44,263 nucleotides of DNA from a candidate division Zixibacteria bacterium CG_4_9_14_3_um_filter_46_8. Lineage in GTDB: Bacteria; Zixibacteria; MSB-5A5; UM-FILTER-46-8. Numbering within the stretch: the first letter of the stretch is position 1; each line of letters begins with the position of its first letter. Under the pieces are notes generated by a model. It was not told the origin of the DNA, searched no databases, and saw nothing but the letters and a program-made list of their open reading frames with translations. Of the stretch, positions 16,292-24,972 are shown piece by piece. Location of the stretch: the NCBI GenBank assembly GCA_002791595.1, contig PFXJ01000056.1, forward strand, positions 1 through 44,263, written 5' to 3'. The position numbers and the translations under genes are program-made.

Positions 16292-17268
16292 TACAAACCA
16301 ATTGTAGGTCGGTGGGATTGCCTCCGACCTTAATCATCTTAATTTTCCTATCTCTGGCTCAACCGGCTGGAGCTGATGTTACTCAAGCGAAACTTGACTC
16401 GTTATGGATTCGGGCTTCCTCCGGTGAAATCCGTTTTGCCGAGCAGGTTCAACCAAGCAAGGATTCCCTTGCCGGCTACGGGTCAGATGCTGTCGAATTT
16501 TTAGTAGATAAAATGAATACCCGTTCTGCCCTGGAAATGCAGATTTTAACCGACATACTGGGGAAGATCGGCGTGGCCGGGATTCCCAGAGTTTGTCAAC
16601 AATTGGACTCGCCGGATGATTTTCGTGCAAGGCTGGCTTGCCGGGTCTTGGGACGGATCAAAGACCCTGCCGCCGTTCCCTGTCTTTTGCCTCACGCCTT
16701 TGATCCTCTCTTCAACATTCGCGCCGGCGTGGCGACGGCACTTGGGGAAATCGGACATCCTTCCGCAACAGATACATTGAGGAAGATGGCAAAAGACCAG
16801 GATTACCTTGCCAGAAAATCCGCGGTGGTGGCTCTGGGCAAAATGCCTTTCGAGAAAGTTGCAGATGACTTAGTGAATGGCCTTTCCGATGGCTATTACG
16901 GAGTGCGGTATGCGGCGGCTTCTTCATTGGTTGGCTTTGGCAAACCGGCCGCCGCGATTCTTAAGAAATTCATTTCAAATACGCTTATCGTCTCAGGCAG
17001 CCTCTTGCCTCAACCCAGAATCTACGCCCTTGCTTTGGCGGCAGATTGCCTGGGGAAAATCGGGGATAAAAGCTGCTCCAAGACGCTCCAAGAAATGATC
17101 CAATCCGATTATGATCCGGTGGTCATGGATTATGCCGCCCGTGCCTTGGGAGTTTTGGAGGGCAAATCCAGCCTTAAATTTCTCAAGAAAATCCAGTTGT
17201 CTCAAAATGATATTTTCGTCCAATCCATGATCGCGGAAGGTATCCTATCAGCCTCAGCTCAGAGGTAG
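16288..17268 (+). CDS. Secreted HEAT-repeat protein
   Basis: I chose the ATG at 16288, which overlaps the stop of the preceding gene (ATGA). It gives a 326-residue protein with a signal peptide whose hydrophobic core is LIILIFLSLAQPAGA. The mature part is a run of helical HEAT/PBS-lyase-type repeats: ACRVLGRIKDPAAVPCLLP, VATALGEIGHPSATDTLRKM, SAVVALGKMPFEKVADDLV and AADCLGKIGDKSCSKTLQEM. Such proteins are binding scaffolds. A short inverted repeat, AGGTCGG/CCGACCT, lies inside the codons for residues 7-14. It resembles dispersed intergenic repeats. Confidence 0.8.
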   Translation: MIQTNCRSVGLPPTLIILIFLSLAQPAGADVTQAKLDSLWIRASSGEIRFAEQVQPSKDSLAGYGSDAVEFLVDKMNTRSALEMQILTDILGKIGVAGIPRVCQQLDSPDDFRARLACRVLGRIKDPAAVPCLLPHAFDPLFNIRAGVATALGEIGHPSATDTLRKMAKDQDYLARKSAVVALGKMPFEKVADDLVNGLSDGYYGVRYAAASSLVGFGKPAAAILKKFISNTLIVSGSLLPQPRIYALALAADCLGKIGDKSCSKTLQEMIQSDYDPVVMDYAARALGVLEGKSSLKFLKKIQLSQNDIFVQSMIAEGILSASAQR

Positions 17269-17271
17269 AAT

Positions 17272-18498
17272 ATGGATATATATTCCCGCTTAAGCAAAAT
17301 GCAGGACTCATCCGGCTTGCCGGATGAGACGGGACGAGAAAGAAAAGGTGAATTGGCGTTTCTTGCCGATGCTCTCGGTGGGCAAATAATCAGCACCGAT
17401 GATGGCCCAGTAATTGAAATTAGTTCTGCTCTCTTTGCGGAGGAATGGCACGGCATTTTCAGCACCCGAAAGCTGCCTCAATTACAATTTAATATGCTCC
17501 CATTTCTATTTGGCAATATGGAGGACGAAATCGCAGAAGCCGGGCGCGTAGTTTTCATTGACACTGAAACCACTGGCTTATCAGGAGGGGCCGGCACTAT
17601 GGCTTTTCTCATAGGATTGGGTTATCTGAACGAAAATGAATTCATTATCAAGCAGTATTTTTGTCCCGACTTTGACTGCGAATCCGCCATGCTTAATCAC
17701 TTTCACATGACGATCGACCCCTTTTCTTGCCTGGTAAGTTACAATGGGAAATGTTTTGACATCCCTCTTCTGGAAAACCGCTCAGTTTTGAATCGGATCA
17801 AGCCAAAGACTACTGCGAAAAAGCATCTCGATCTGCTCGCACCGGCACGCCGTCTCTATAAGGCGAGTTGCGGAGATTGCAGTCTCGCTTCTCTGGAAAA
17901 CTCCATCCTTGGCTTCCATCGCCCAAATGATATACCGGGCGGTTTGATTCCCCAGGCATATTTCGATTTTCTGCGCAACAGGAATCCTTCCGTGATAAAA
18001 TTAGTGCTTTCTCACAACAGATTTGACATTCTCTCTCTGGCGGGACTATTTTTCCACAGTTGCAGCCTCTCAGCCTCACAAAGCAAATCGGCGGAGGATT
18101 TATGTTCTCTGGGCTTAATATATTTTAAATCCGGATGCTACGGAAAAGCGGAAGATTGTTTGGTTCGAGCAATCAAATTTGGTCCGGGATCGCTAAGCTA
18201 CTTCAAGGCGGCATGGCATCTATATATTCTGTTAAGGCGAGATTTTCGCTGGCAAGAAGCCTTTGCCCTTTGTTCAGAAGCTTTAGAAAATAATGGTGAT
18301 TTTCTCATATTTGGCATAGAAGCGGCAAAAATTGCCGAACACAAATTTAAGGATTTCCCCACTGCCTTAAGGCTGACCGATTTAGCGCTCCGGAGGGCGG
18401 TCTCCCACACCGATCGTTCTGGTATGCATAATTGTGCAACCCAATCTATCATCCACCGCAAAAATCGTCTCCTCAAAAAGCTTTCTGCTGTTAAATAA
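17272..18498 (+). CDS. YprB-type RNase H-like exonuclease with TPR tail
   Basis: Residues about 88-255 form an RNase H-like 3'-5' exonuclease domain of the YprB group. The acidic metal ligands lie in VFIDTETTGLSGGAGTMAF, VSYNGKCFDIPLLENR and LSHNRFDILSLAGLF, the usual D-E-D-D order. The C-terminal 150 residues contain TPR-like helical pairs (DLCSLGLIYFKSGCYGKAED, WHLYILLRRDFRWQEAF). The 408-residue length fits the family. The ATG follows the HEAT gene by 3 bases. The predicted product is cytoplasmic while its two upstream neighbours carry signal peptides, so the shared transcript need not mean a shared pathway. Confidence 0.85.
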   Translation: MDIYSRLSKMQDSSGLPDETGRERKGELAFLADALGGQIISTDDGPVIEISSALFAEEWHGIFSTRKLPQLQFNMLPFLFGNMEDEIAEAGRVVFIDTETTGLSGGAGTMAFLIGLGYLNENEFIIKQYFCPDFDCESAMLNHFHMTIDPFSCLVSYNGKCFDIPLLENRSVLNRIKPKTTAKKHLDLLAPARRLYKASCGDCSLASLENSILGFHRPNDIPGGLIPQAYFDFLRNRNPSVIKLVLSHNRFDILSLAGLFFHSCSLSASQSKSAEDLCSLGLIYFKSGCYGKAEDCLVRAIKFGPGSLSYFKAAWHLYILLRRDFRWQEAFALCSEALENNGDFLIFGIEAAKIAEHKFKDFPTALRLTDLALRRAVSHTDRSGMHNCATQSIIHRKNRLLKKLSAVK

Positions 18499-18546
18499 TC
18501 GTCAAATTTTCCGATATCTCAAATATGGTTGGAGGCGGAAAAAATC

Positions 18547-19842
18547 ATGATGAATAGGGATTATGTATTTGACAGAATCGGAGCCGAAGGTAAAGTCTCG
18601 ACCCTTCCGCATACTCTGAGCGAAATCTTAATGGCGCTTAGAAAGAGCACGACTTCGGCTGACGAATTGGCGAATATTATCAAACGGGATGTTTCTTTAA
18701 CCGCCAAAATTCTCAGGGCGGCTAATTCCCCGTTCTACCGAAGAGCGAAAGAAATTTCAACTGTCAGTTCTGCCGTGATACTTCTGGGATCCCGCGCCGT
18801 TCAGGCTCTTGCCCTTTCGGTCTCGATATATGATCTTTTCAAAGAAAAAGATTCCAAGCAGTTGGGGCTTAAGGAATTTTGGAAACATAGCCTTGAGATC
18901 GCAATCCTGGGTCGAATGTTGGCTGAAAAATCCAATTATCCTGTTCCGGAAGAAGCATTTGTTTGCGGCTTGTTGCACGATGCCGGCATTCTGATTTTGG
19001 AGAAAGTATTCCCAGAATTATACTGCAGAATTATAGACGAATCTCGGAAAGGCGCCTGTTTACATATTTGTGAGAAAGAAACCTTTGATTGCACTCATGC
19101 TGAAGTCATTAGTTTTCTGGCCGAGAAGTGGAATTTCCCTGAAGCGATTTCAATGGCGCTGGTTAATCACCACACTCTACCTTCGAATACAAATGGTGCC
19201 GGCGTGCAACTCGATTCGATTCTCTACGTTGCGGAGGCAATTTCGAATCTGTCGTTCGAACTGCCTCTGGAAACTGTAATTGCGAACCGAAGGGATTGCG
19301 CCAAGATCATGGGCTCTTTCGGCATTGAAGAAGATATCACGGAGTTGTCTGCTCAAAGATTGGATGATGTCATCGAAGCCGCCCGTTTCCTCGATATCGA
19401 TATCGGCTCGCCTTTCGAGCTGGTTTCCGCGGCAAATGAACAGCTATATAAATTATACGTTGCCCTCGATAACCTTTTCCACGAGCAAATTGTACTTCAA
19501 CAGAGGCTCATTAGCGATGAAAAGCGCAAGACCGCGCTCAAGTCCTTGGGTATAGTGCTGGCGACCCTGTCCCATTACATTAATAATTCGACCGCCAGTA
19601 TTCTTGGCCGCGCCCAACTGCTTGGCATGGCTCTTTCCAGCGGGGAGGTAATCGATGAATATGGCACTGCCAAAGATGCGGTGGACATAATCCAGAAATC
19701 AGTTGATAATATCACTGCTGTCCTCGAAGAATTGAGTGACCTGAAAGATTTCGATACGATCCCCTATTTCGAAAACTCGCGCATAATCGATATAGAGCGT
19801 AAAGTCCGCCACCGGCTACAAGAACTGGAATGGCAGAAATAG
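18547..19842 (+). CDS. HDOD protein with a histidine-kinase-dimerization-like helical tail
   Basis: The HDOD domain (about residues 10-210) shows IIKRDVSLTAKILRAANSPF, SSAVILLGSRAVQALALS, HSLEIAILGRML and the HD pair in GLLHDAGILIL. HDOD proteins act in signal output, not as proven enzymes. Near residue 341 the sequence LSHYINNSTASILGRAQLL copies the H-box helix of histidine kinases (LxHE-xNNxLxxIxGxAQLL), but the Glu is missing and no ATPase domain follows. I chose the ATG at 18547, with GGAGG 11 bases upstream, over the TTG at 18529. It is one of two HDOD genes facing each other here. Confidence 0.82.
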   Translation: MMNRDYVFDRIGAEGKVSTLPHTLSEILMALRKSTTSADELANIIKRDVSLTAKILRAANSPFYRRAKEISTVSSAVILLGSRAVQALALSVSIYDLFKEKDSKQLGLKEFWKHSLEIAILGRMLAEKSNYPVPEEAFVCGLLHDAGILILEKVFPELYCRIIDESRKGACLHICEKETFDCTHAEVISFLAEKWNFPEAISMALVNHHTLPSNTNGAGVQLDSILYVAEAISNLSFELPLETVIANRRDCAKIMGSFGIEEDITELSAQRLDDVIEAARFLDIDIGSPFELVSAANEQLYKLYVALDNLFHEQIVLQQRLISDEKRKTALKSLGIVLATLSHYINNSTASILGRAQLLGMALSSGEVIDEYGTAKDAVDIIQKSVDNITAVLEELSDLKDFDTIPYFENSRIIDIERKVRHRLQELEWQK

Positions 19843-19883
19843 TGCGTTTTTGAGAACCCTTAGGACAAAATTAGTTGTCTGAC

Positions 19884-19906
19884 GGAACAGCTATTACAAC
19901 TGTTCC
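19884..19906. terminator. Hairpin between convergent HDOD genes
   Basis: GGAACAG (19884-19890) pairs perfectly with CTGTTCC (19900-19906) around a 9-base loop. A pyrimidine-rich CTTCCTC follows on the plus strand. Its position between convergent genes fits a terminator, but the T-tract is weak. Confidence 0.4.
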
Positions 19907-20002
19907 CTTCCTCATAAATATAAACTATCTCACCACACATTTGATATCCGTCTTTTTGGATTGAGATCTGGGGAATGATGACAATACTAAGTGGGTTGGT
20001 GG

Positions 20003-20875
20003 CTATTTGTAGAGGTTGCCTTCTTGATTATATGAGGTTAGGATCTGCTCAGATAATTTCGCTGACCGTTCCTCGGATATCCCAATCTTTTCAGCGGCTT
20101 CTTTTAACTCGTTCTCACATAGGTTCGGTTCCCTAAAATCCAATCCTAGTCTCGATGAAATGATGCTGGCATACTTTATTATCCAACTCAATGGCAGATG
20201 CCGGTCATCCTGGTTCCTCTCCTGCCATAAATGATGGTTCTGGATTGAATCAATGAATAGTTCAGGGAAATTCCACTTCATCAAAAGGCCGCTGCCAACC
20301 TGGACATGATTAAATCCAAAGGTTTGGTTTTCCAGCAGGTGAAAATCAATTTTGGTTTCTCGAATAGTATTTATCAATCCTGAATATTCTTGAGGAAATT
20401 TGTGGAACAGGATTAACTTGCCAATGTCATGAAGTATGCCGGAGATAAAAGCTTCCTCCACCATAGGATGTTTGATGCTATTTGCCACCAGACGGCATCC
20501 CATTGCCGTAGAGACCGAATGCGCCCACAAACAACTCTCGATCTTATCAGTATCCATCTTCTTATATAGATATCGCACCGAGGAGGCGAGCACCAGGCTT
20601 CGTATAGTGTGGAACCCGAGTATTACTATTGCTTCCCTTATTTTCGAAACTTGCCTGTGCCGGCCATAGAAAGTCGAATTGGAGAGCTTCAATACTTTCG
20701 CCGTCAGCACTTGATCACTCATTATGAGTTTGCCGAGGGCGTCAATATCGCTATTCAGATCGCTGGTCAGGTTCATCACTCCCGCAACTATTGCAGGTGA
20801 TGCCGGAAGTTCACCTATGGCGGAGATGATTGCCCCTATATCCTTGGTCGGCGACAGAATTTGCGAAGTTGGCAT
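20003..20875 (-). CDS. HDOD domain signalling protein
   Basis: This is a 290-residue, almost pure HDOD protein: LGKLIMSDQVLTAKVLKLSN, EAIVILGFHTIRSLVLAS, AHSVSTAMGCRLV, FISGILHDIGKLILFHKFP and WNFPELFIDSIQNHH. The HD residues of the HD fold are present in LHDIGKL. AAGGA precedes the ATG. It converges on the longer HDOD gene and diverges from the sigma-like/RHH pair, a 10-kb neighbourhood dominated by regulatory proteins. The ligand or partner is unknown. Confidence 0.85.
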   Translation of the reverse strand: MPTSQILSPTKDIGAIISAIGELPASPAIVAGVMNLTSDLNSDIDALGKLIMSDQVLTAKVLKLSNSTFYGRHRQVSKIREAIVILGFHTIRSLVLASSVRYLYKKMDTDKIESCLWAHSVSTAMGCRLVANSIKHPMVEEAFISGILHDIGKLILFHKFPQEYSGLINTIRETKIDFHLLENQTFGFNHVQVGSGLLMKWNFPELFIDSIQNHHLWQERNQDDRHLPLSWIIKYASIISSRLGLDFREPNLCENELKEAAEKIGISEERSAKLSEQILTSYNQEGNLYK

Positions 20876-21130
20876 TAATATCCTTATTGTTCTTATATCC
20901 GATTTATCGGTAAAAGGCTGACTTGATTTAACATCACTCTCGCTCCATACCTTACATCCAATATAATTTTGAGGTCATCTTCCAAGTCAGGGACAAGGCT
21001 TATTTTCGTTACCCTATGTTATTAATGCTGTTATCAGCAGTGCCAAGAATGTCAGGTGATTTACTGGAAGCGGCTCCTTTGCGCCTTTATAAATGGGCGA
21101 ATTAATAAGTACCCATTCAAAGGAGGAAGT

Positions 21131-21556
21131 ATGATTTATTCCGGCGACTCGCCTATTCAGGCTGTTCAGATGGCTCTTGGGGAACTGGAAAGTCTTGAAG
21201 AAGAAATTATAGTCAGATACCATCTTATGGGCGAAACCCATAAGGCGATAGGTGAGATTCTTCATCTGGAACCTCGCCCTGTCAGGAACATCAGGTTGAA
21301 AGGCTTGGATAAGTTAAGATCTATGCTCAGTCCATTTGTTATGAGGCGCTATCGTGTTTCTATCGAAGGAAAGTCTATATGTCCCCTCTGCCTTGATGGC
21401 CGTTTCGACAAGCTTATTATGCAATGCGCTCCCTATGGGCCTTGGGCTCCGGTATTTATGGAGATCGAAAAGAACCAGTTCAAAGCGGTCAAGTCGGTGA
21501 GCACAATTAGATACCATTATGAACATCACTTAATGAAGGGAAGCAAGCATGATTGA
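21131..21556 (+). CDS. Sigma-region-4-like HTH protein with a Cys-x2-Cys motif
   Basis: A strong AGGAGG six bases before the ATG fixes this start and gives 141 residues. Residues about 18-66 (LESLEEEIIVRYHLMGETHK, AIGEILHLEPRPVRNIRLKG) have the layout of sigma-70 region 4 or a LuxR-like HTH. The segment between the helices is HLEPRPVRN, in place of the usual LGLSxxTVxx. A CPLC and a nearby Cys (KLIMQC) follow, then HYEHH, which could bind a metal. No sigma region 2 is present, so it is not a complete sigma factor. It overlaps the next gene by 8 bases. Confidence 0.65.
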   Translation: MIYSGDSPIQAVQMALGELESLEEEIIVRYHLMGETHKAIGEILHLEPRPVRNIRLKGLDKLRSMLSPFVMRRYRVSIEGKSICPLCLDGRFDKLIMQCAPYGPWAPVFMEIEKNQFKAVKSVSTIRYHYEHHLMKGSKHD

Positions 21557-21818
21557 TGACGGACACGATATTTATATGGAATGCTTTCTACAGGTGAAAG
21601 TAAGGAAAGAGACCAAGATTATGATAACTGAGCTTGCCAAAGCCAGCCATCGACCGGTAGCGGACATTATCCGGGGTTCGCTTTATTTCGGATTGCCAAT
21701 CTTGGAAATGGTTCTCAAGATGGAGGGGCAATTGGCCGAGCTTGTCAAAGCATTATTGCCGGCATTTGATGAAAAAGCAGAACGACCCATCAAAGAAATA
21801 TTTGATAAATTTAGATAA
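21549..21818 (+). CDS. Small ribbon-helix-helix-like protein
   Basis: This 89-residue protein contains LQVKVRKETKIMITELAKAS followed by RPVADIIRGSLYFGLPILE. A strand with basic residues, then two helices, is the ribbon-helix-helix (CopG/MetJ-like) arrangement found in small DNA-binding repressors. The start codon overlaps the upstream HTH gene, so the two are coupled and may act together. The C-terminal helix (VLKMEGQLAELVKALLPAFD) is amphipathic and could mediate oligomerisation. Confidence 0.6.
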   Translation: MIDDGHDIYMECFLQVKVRKETKIMITELAKASHRPVADIIRGSLYFGLPILEMVLKMEGQLAELVKALLPAFDEKAERPIKEIFDKFR

Positions 21819-21888
21819 CGCTGTAAAATATATTGACTTTTAGGGCGCAAATATCAATTTTTGGGAGATTAATTATTGGAGAATTAGG

Positions 21889-22437
21889 ATGTTCAAAAAA
21901 GAGTTTTTCTTTGGAGTTTTCGTAGGATTCTTGATATCGGGGCTGGGAGTGATATATTACCTGAATCTCGAAAAGCCTGCTGCTTCGCAAAATGGTGCAA
22001 CTCAAGATGCTTCCCAGGAGCAAATGACGCAGGCTTTGCAGGAAGAGATCAAGAAGCTGGAGACACAGCTTAAGGATGATCCCGAAAATGTGAAACTGCT
22101 TACTACCCTTGGCAATTATTACTTTGACACCGGCAACACTAAGATGGCCATTGCCACCTACGAGAAGGTGCTGAACTTGGAGTCGGATAATAGCGCTGTC
22201 TGGGTTGACTGCGGAGTTATGTATCGTCGCGAGGGCGACTTCAAGAGAGCCATTGACTATTTCGATAAAGCGCTGAGCCTAGATTCTACCAACCAAAATG
22301 CTCTTTTCAACAAAGTGATTGTTTTCAAATTCGACTTGAACGACATCGGTTCGGCTAAAAAAGCATTCAGGGACCTGGAGAATATATCCCCGAATAATCC
22401 GCACATAGAGGCGTTCCGTGCTGAGCTCGGCTTATAA
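21889..22437 (+). CDS. Membrane-anchored TPR protein
   Basis: An N-terminal membrane anchor (GVFVGFLISGLGVIYYL) is followed by a linker and three TPR units (LLTTLGNYYFDTGNTKMAI, VWVDCGVMYRREGDFKRAI, ALFNKVIVFKFDLNDIGSA). The order resembles the anchor-plus-TPR layout of CcmH/NrfG-type assembly proteins, but no cytochrome genes are nearby. It is 182 residues. GGAGAATTAGG precedes the ATG. The function is probably assembly or scaffolding at the inner membrane. Confidence 0.8.
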   Translation: MFKKEFFFGVFVGFLISGLGVIYYLNLEKPAASQNGATQDASQEQMTQALQEEIKKLETQLKDDPENVKLLTTLGNYYFDTGNTKMAIATYEKVLNLESDNSAVWVDCGVMYRREGDFKRAIDYFDKALSLDSTNQNALFNKVIVFKFDLNDIGSAKKAFRDLENISPNNPHIEAFRAELGL

Positions 22438-22801
22438 TTTTATCCAATTCCTTCGGTTGATATAATTGTGGACGGTCAGGGAGTTGACTTCCTGACCTCC
22501 TTCATTATTATGCCAAGATTGTCCATTACCCTAAGCATATCGCAATGCTCTTTCGAATTGAATTGGAAAGCGGCCTCGATATGCATTGAGGATCATCTAA
22601 GCAGCCCCGCAAAATAATGTTGGAGAATCATACAGCCTCCCCTTAAATTATAGTCGCTGAAATTATTTTGGAAAATTGATTGACGGCGTTGCAATTGCTC
22701 CCGAATGGATTGCATGGCGACGATAGTTTTCAAGGTTGAGTATAGTTTTTTATAGAGAAAAATCTTTTATAATCCTCAAAAGATATCGATAACTAATATA
22801 T
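22438..22801. other. 364-bp intergenic region before accD
   Basis: Apart from a hairpin near 22474-22497, I see no gene. A TATAAT hexamer lies at 22768-22773, about 28 bases before the accD ATG, but no matching -35 sequence sits 16-18 bases upstream. A 35-codon frame at 22510-22617 has no ribosome-binding site or recognisable content. Confidence 0.4.
22474..22497 (+). terminator. Hairpin downstream of TPR gene, probable terminator
   Basis: GGTCAGG (22474-22480) pairs with CCTGACC (22491-22497) around 10 bases. The bases after it, TCCTTCATTATT, are T-rich. It lies 37 bases after the TPR gene stop. Confidence 0.45.
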
Positions 22802-23647
22802 ATGGAGCTATTCAAGAAAAACCAAAATTCGCAACCGGACCAACGCAAAAAAGAACTTCCAGATGGTCTCTGGACCAAGTGCAATAATTGCGGCGAGATC
22901 ATATACATAAAGGAGCTTGAAAAGAATTTTTGGGTCTGTCATAAATGCGATTTCCATTTCAGGATTTTGAGTTCAGATTACATCGGACTGATCCTTGATG
23001 AAGGTAAATTGGATGAGTATGATGGCAACCTGATCTCCGCTGATCCGCTTGAATTCAAAGATTCCAAACGCTATCCGGATCGCGTAAAAGGGGCTATCAA
23101 GAACACTGGCCTCAAGGAAGCAATAGTGTGTGGCTGTGGGACTATCGATACCAAACCTGTTAGCTTCGCTGTAATGAATTTCGGTTTTGTGGGAGGTTCC
23201 ATGGGCTCCGTAGTCGGAGAAAAAGTAGCGCGCTCCATTGAACGCTCTCTTGAAAAAAGAATTCCGCTGATTATTATTTCTGCCTCAGGCGGAGCCAGGA
23301 TGCAAGAAGGGATCCTATCCCTGATGCAGATGGCTAAGACCTCTTCTCTTCTGGCTCTTCTTTACGATCAAAAAATTCCGTACATCTCGGTCCTGACCAA
23401 TCCCACCACCGCCGGTGTGATGGCATCCTATGCCTCGTTGGGGGATATTATCATTGCCGAACCGCAGGCATTATTGGGTTTCGCCGGCCAGCGTGTCATC
23501 AAACAGACTATAGGCCAGGACCTGCCCAAAGGCTTTCAATCCTCAGAGTTTTTTCTCGAACACGGATTCATCGATTTTATTTGCCATCGCCGCGACCTGA
23601 AAAAGCAAATCTCTTCGCTTCTTAATTACCTCAAAGTTCAGGATTAA
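22802..23647 (+). CDS. accD: Acetyl-CoA carboxylase carboxyltransferase subunit beta
   Basis: AccD pairs with AccA to transfer the carboxyl group from biotin to acetyl-CoA, the first step of fatty acid synthesis. The N-terminal zinc ribbon is intact (KCNNCGEIIY, then VCHKCDFHF). Hallmarks of the carboxylase core follow: FGFVGGSMGSVVGEKVARSI, ISASGGARMQEGILSLMQM and LTNPTTAGVMASYASLGDI. Its 281 residues are typical. No ribosome-binding site is evident and the 5' leader from the TATAAT box would be very short. folC follows after 10 bases, a common arrangement. Confidence 0.96.
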   Translation: MELFKKNQNSQPDQRKKELPDGLWTKCNNCGEIIYIKELEKNFWVCHKCDFHFRILSSDYIGLILDEGKLDEYDGNLISADPLEFKDSKRYPDRVKGAIKNTGLKEAIVCGCGTIDTKPVSFAVMNFGFVGGSMGSVVGEKVARSIERSLEKRIPLIIISASGGARMQEGILSLMQMAKTSSLLALLYDQKIPYISVLTNPTTAGVMASYASLGDIIIAEPQALLGFAGQRVIKQTIGQDLPKGFQSSEFFLEHGFIDFICHRRDLKKQISSLLNYLKVQD

Positions 23648-23657
23648 ACCGGTTTTT

Positions 23658-24938
23658 ATGACCTATCAAGAAGCTATTGCTTTCCTTTATTCAATGGAAA
23701 ATACCGGCATCAAGCTCGGACTGGAGCGGATTCGGGATTTTATGGAGGCTTTGGGTAACCCGCAGAATACCTATCCTACAGTGCATATCGCCGGCACAAA
23801 TGGCAAAGGCTCCACTTCGGCGATGATTCAATCAATTTTAACTTCCGCCGGTTATAAAGTTGGCTTGTTGACATCCCCTCATTTAGTTGACTATGCCGAG
23901 AGAAACCGTATCGATTATGAGAATTGCGATCAGGATTTTATCATCGATTTCGTCCAAACCACTCGTAGTTTGATGGGCAAGATACCGGTCTCTTATTTCG
24001 AAATTACTACAGCTCTCGGTTTTCAGTATTTTGCCCAGAAAAAAGTAGATATAGCGGTCATTGAAGTAGGCATGGGCGGCAGATTAGATGCCACCAACAT
24101 CATCACGCCCGAAATATCGATAATCACAAATATAGATTTCGATCATACCAAAGCTCTGGGAAATACTCTGGAACTGATTGCCGCCGAGAAAGCCGGTATC
24201 ATTAAGTCCAATATTCCGTGTGTCACCGCCTGCCGCGATAATGTCGCCAGAAAGACAATTCGGGATATCTGCATAAGCAGAAATGCCCGGCTTATTTCAA
24301 CGGCAGATTCATACCCGTGGACAGTACATTATCTGGACCTTTCGGGTTGCCACTTTGATGTCTCTACTCCACGGGGCAGGTATGGTAATGTCTTCACCAA
24401 CCTTTCCGGACGGCACCAGGTTGAAAATGCAGTGACGGCTATGGCTGCCATAGAATGCCTTGATGATCGCGGCTTTAAGATTAGCAAGGAAAATGTTCTC
24501 ACGGGAATTGGCAATGCTCACTGGAGGGGCAGATTACAATTGATCTCACAGAAACCTTTGATCCTGGCCGATGTGGCTCATAATGGCGCTGGAATGAAAA
24601 CCCTGAAAGAGGCTATTCAAGAGCTTCTTCCGCAAAAAAACATTATTGTGGTTTTGGGCATTCTCTCGGACAAGGACTATTCTGCCATGATGGATGACAT
24701 TGGGCAATTTGCGGCGACACTAATTATCGCAAAACCTGTCACCAAACGTGCCGCCGATCCCCGGTTGCTCGCCGAAAGGGCCCAAGAAATCGGTATTCAA
24801 TGGCAGATTATCCCAGAGGTGTCGGAAGCTTTTGAGAAAGCGTTATCGATAGCAGGCGATAACGATGTGATAATTGTGACTGGTTCGCATTATACGGTTG
24901 GTGAGGTGCTTGCCAATTATGAGAATATGAAATGCTAA
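23658..24938 (+). CDS. folC: Folylpolyglutamate synthase / dihydrofolate synthase
   Basis: This Mur-ligase-family enzyme adds glutamate to dihydropteroate and tetrahydrofolates. The P-loop HIAGTNGKGSTSAMIQSIL is intact. Further family motifs are LTSPHLVDYAERNRID, EVGMGGRLDATNII, TNIDFDHTKALGNT and ADVAHNGAGM. The length of 426 residues is normal. It lies directly behind accD, probably in the same operon. Whether it has both activities cannot be told from sequence. Confidence 0.94.
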   Translation: MTYQEAIAFLYSMENTGIKLGLERIRDFMEALGNPQNTYPTVHIAGTNGKGSTSAMIQSILTSAGYKVGLLTSPHLVDYAERNRIDYENCDQDFIIDFVQTTRSLMGKIPVSYFEITTALGFQYFAQKKVDIAVIEVGMGGRLDATNIITPEISIITNIDFDHTKALGNTLELIAAEKAGIIKSNIPCVTACRDNVARKTIRDICISRNARLISTADSYPWTVHYLDLSGCHFDVSTPRGRYGNVFTNLSGRHQVENAVTAMAAIECLDDRGFKISKENVLTGIGNAHWRGRLQLISQKPLILADVAHNGAGMKTLKEAIQELLPQKNIIVVLGILSDKDYSAMMDDIGQFAATLIIAKPVTKRAADPRLLAERAQEIGIQWQIIPEVSEAFEKALSIAGDNDVIIVTGSHYTVGEVLANYENMKC

Positions 24939-24972
24939 ATGATAGGATGGGATGAGGGAAGGAAGTTAGATT

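Noticed and set aside
18529-18546. TTG at 18529 as start of the HDOD gene
   Set aside because: The GGAGG lies downstream of this TTG and upstream of the ATG at 18547, so the ATG fits better.
21056-21130. N-terminal extension of the sigma-like protein
   Set aside because: AGGAGG just before the ATG at 21131 marks the start. The upstream codons show no motif.
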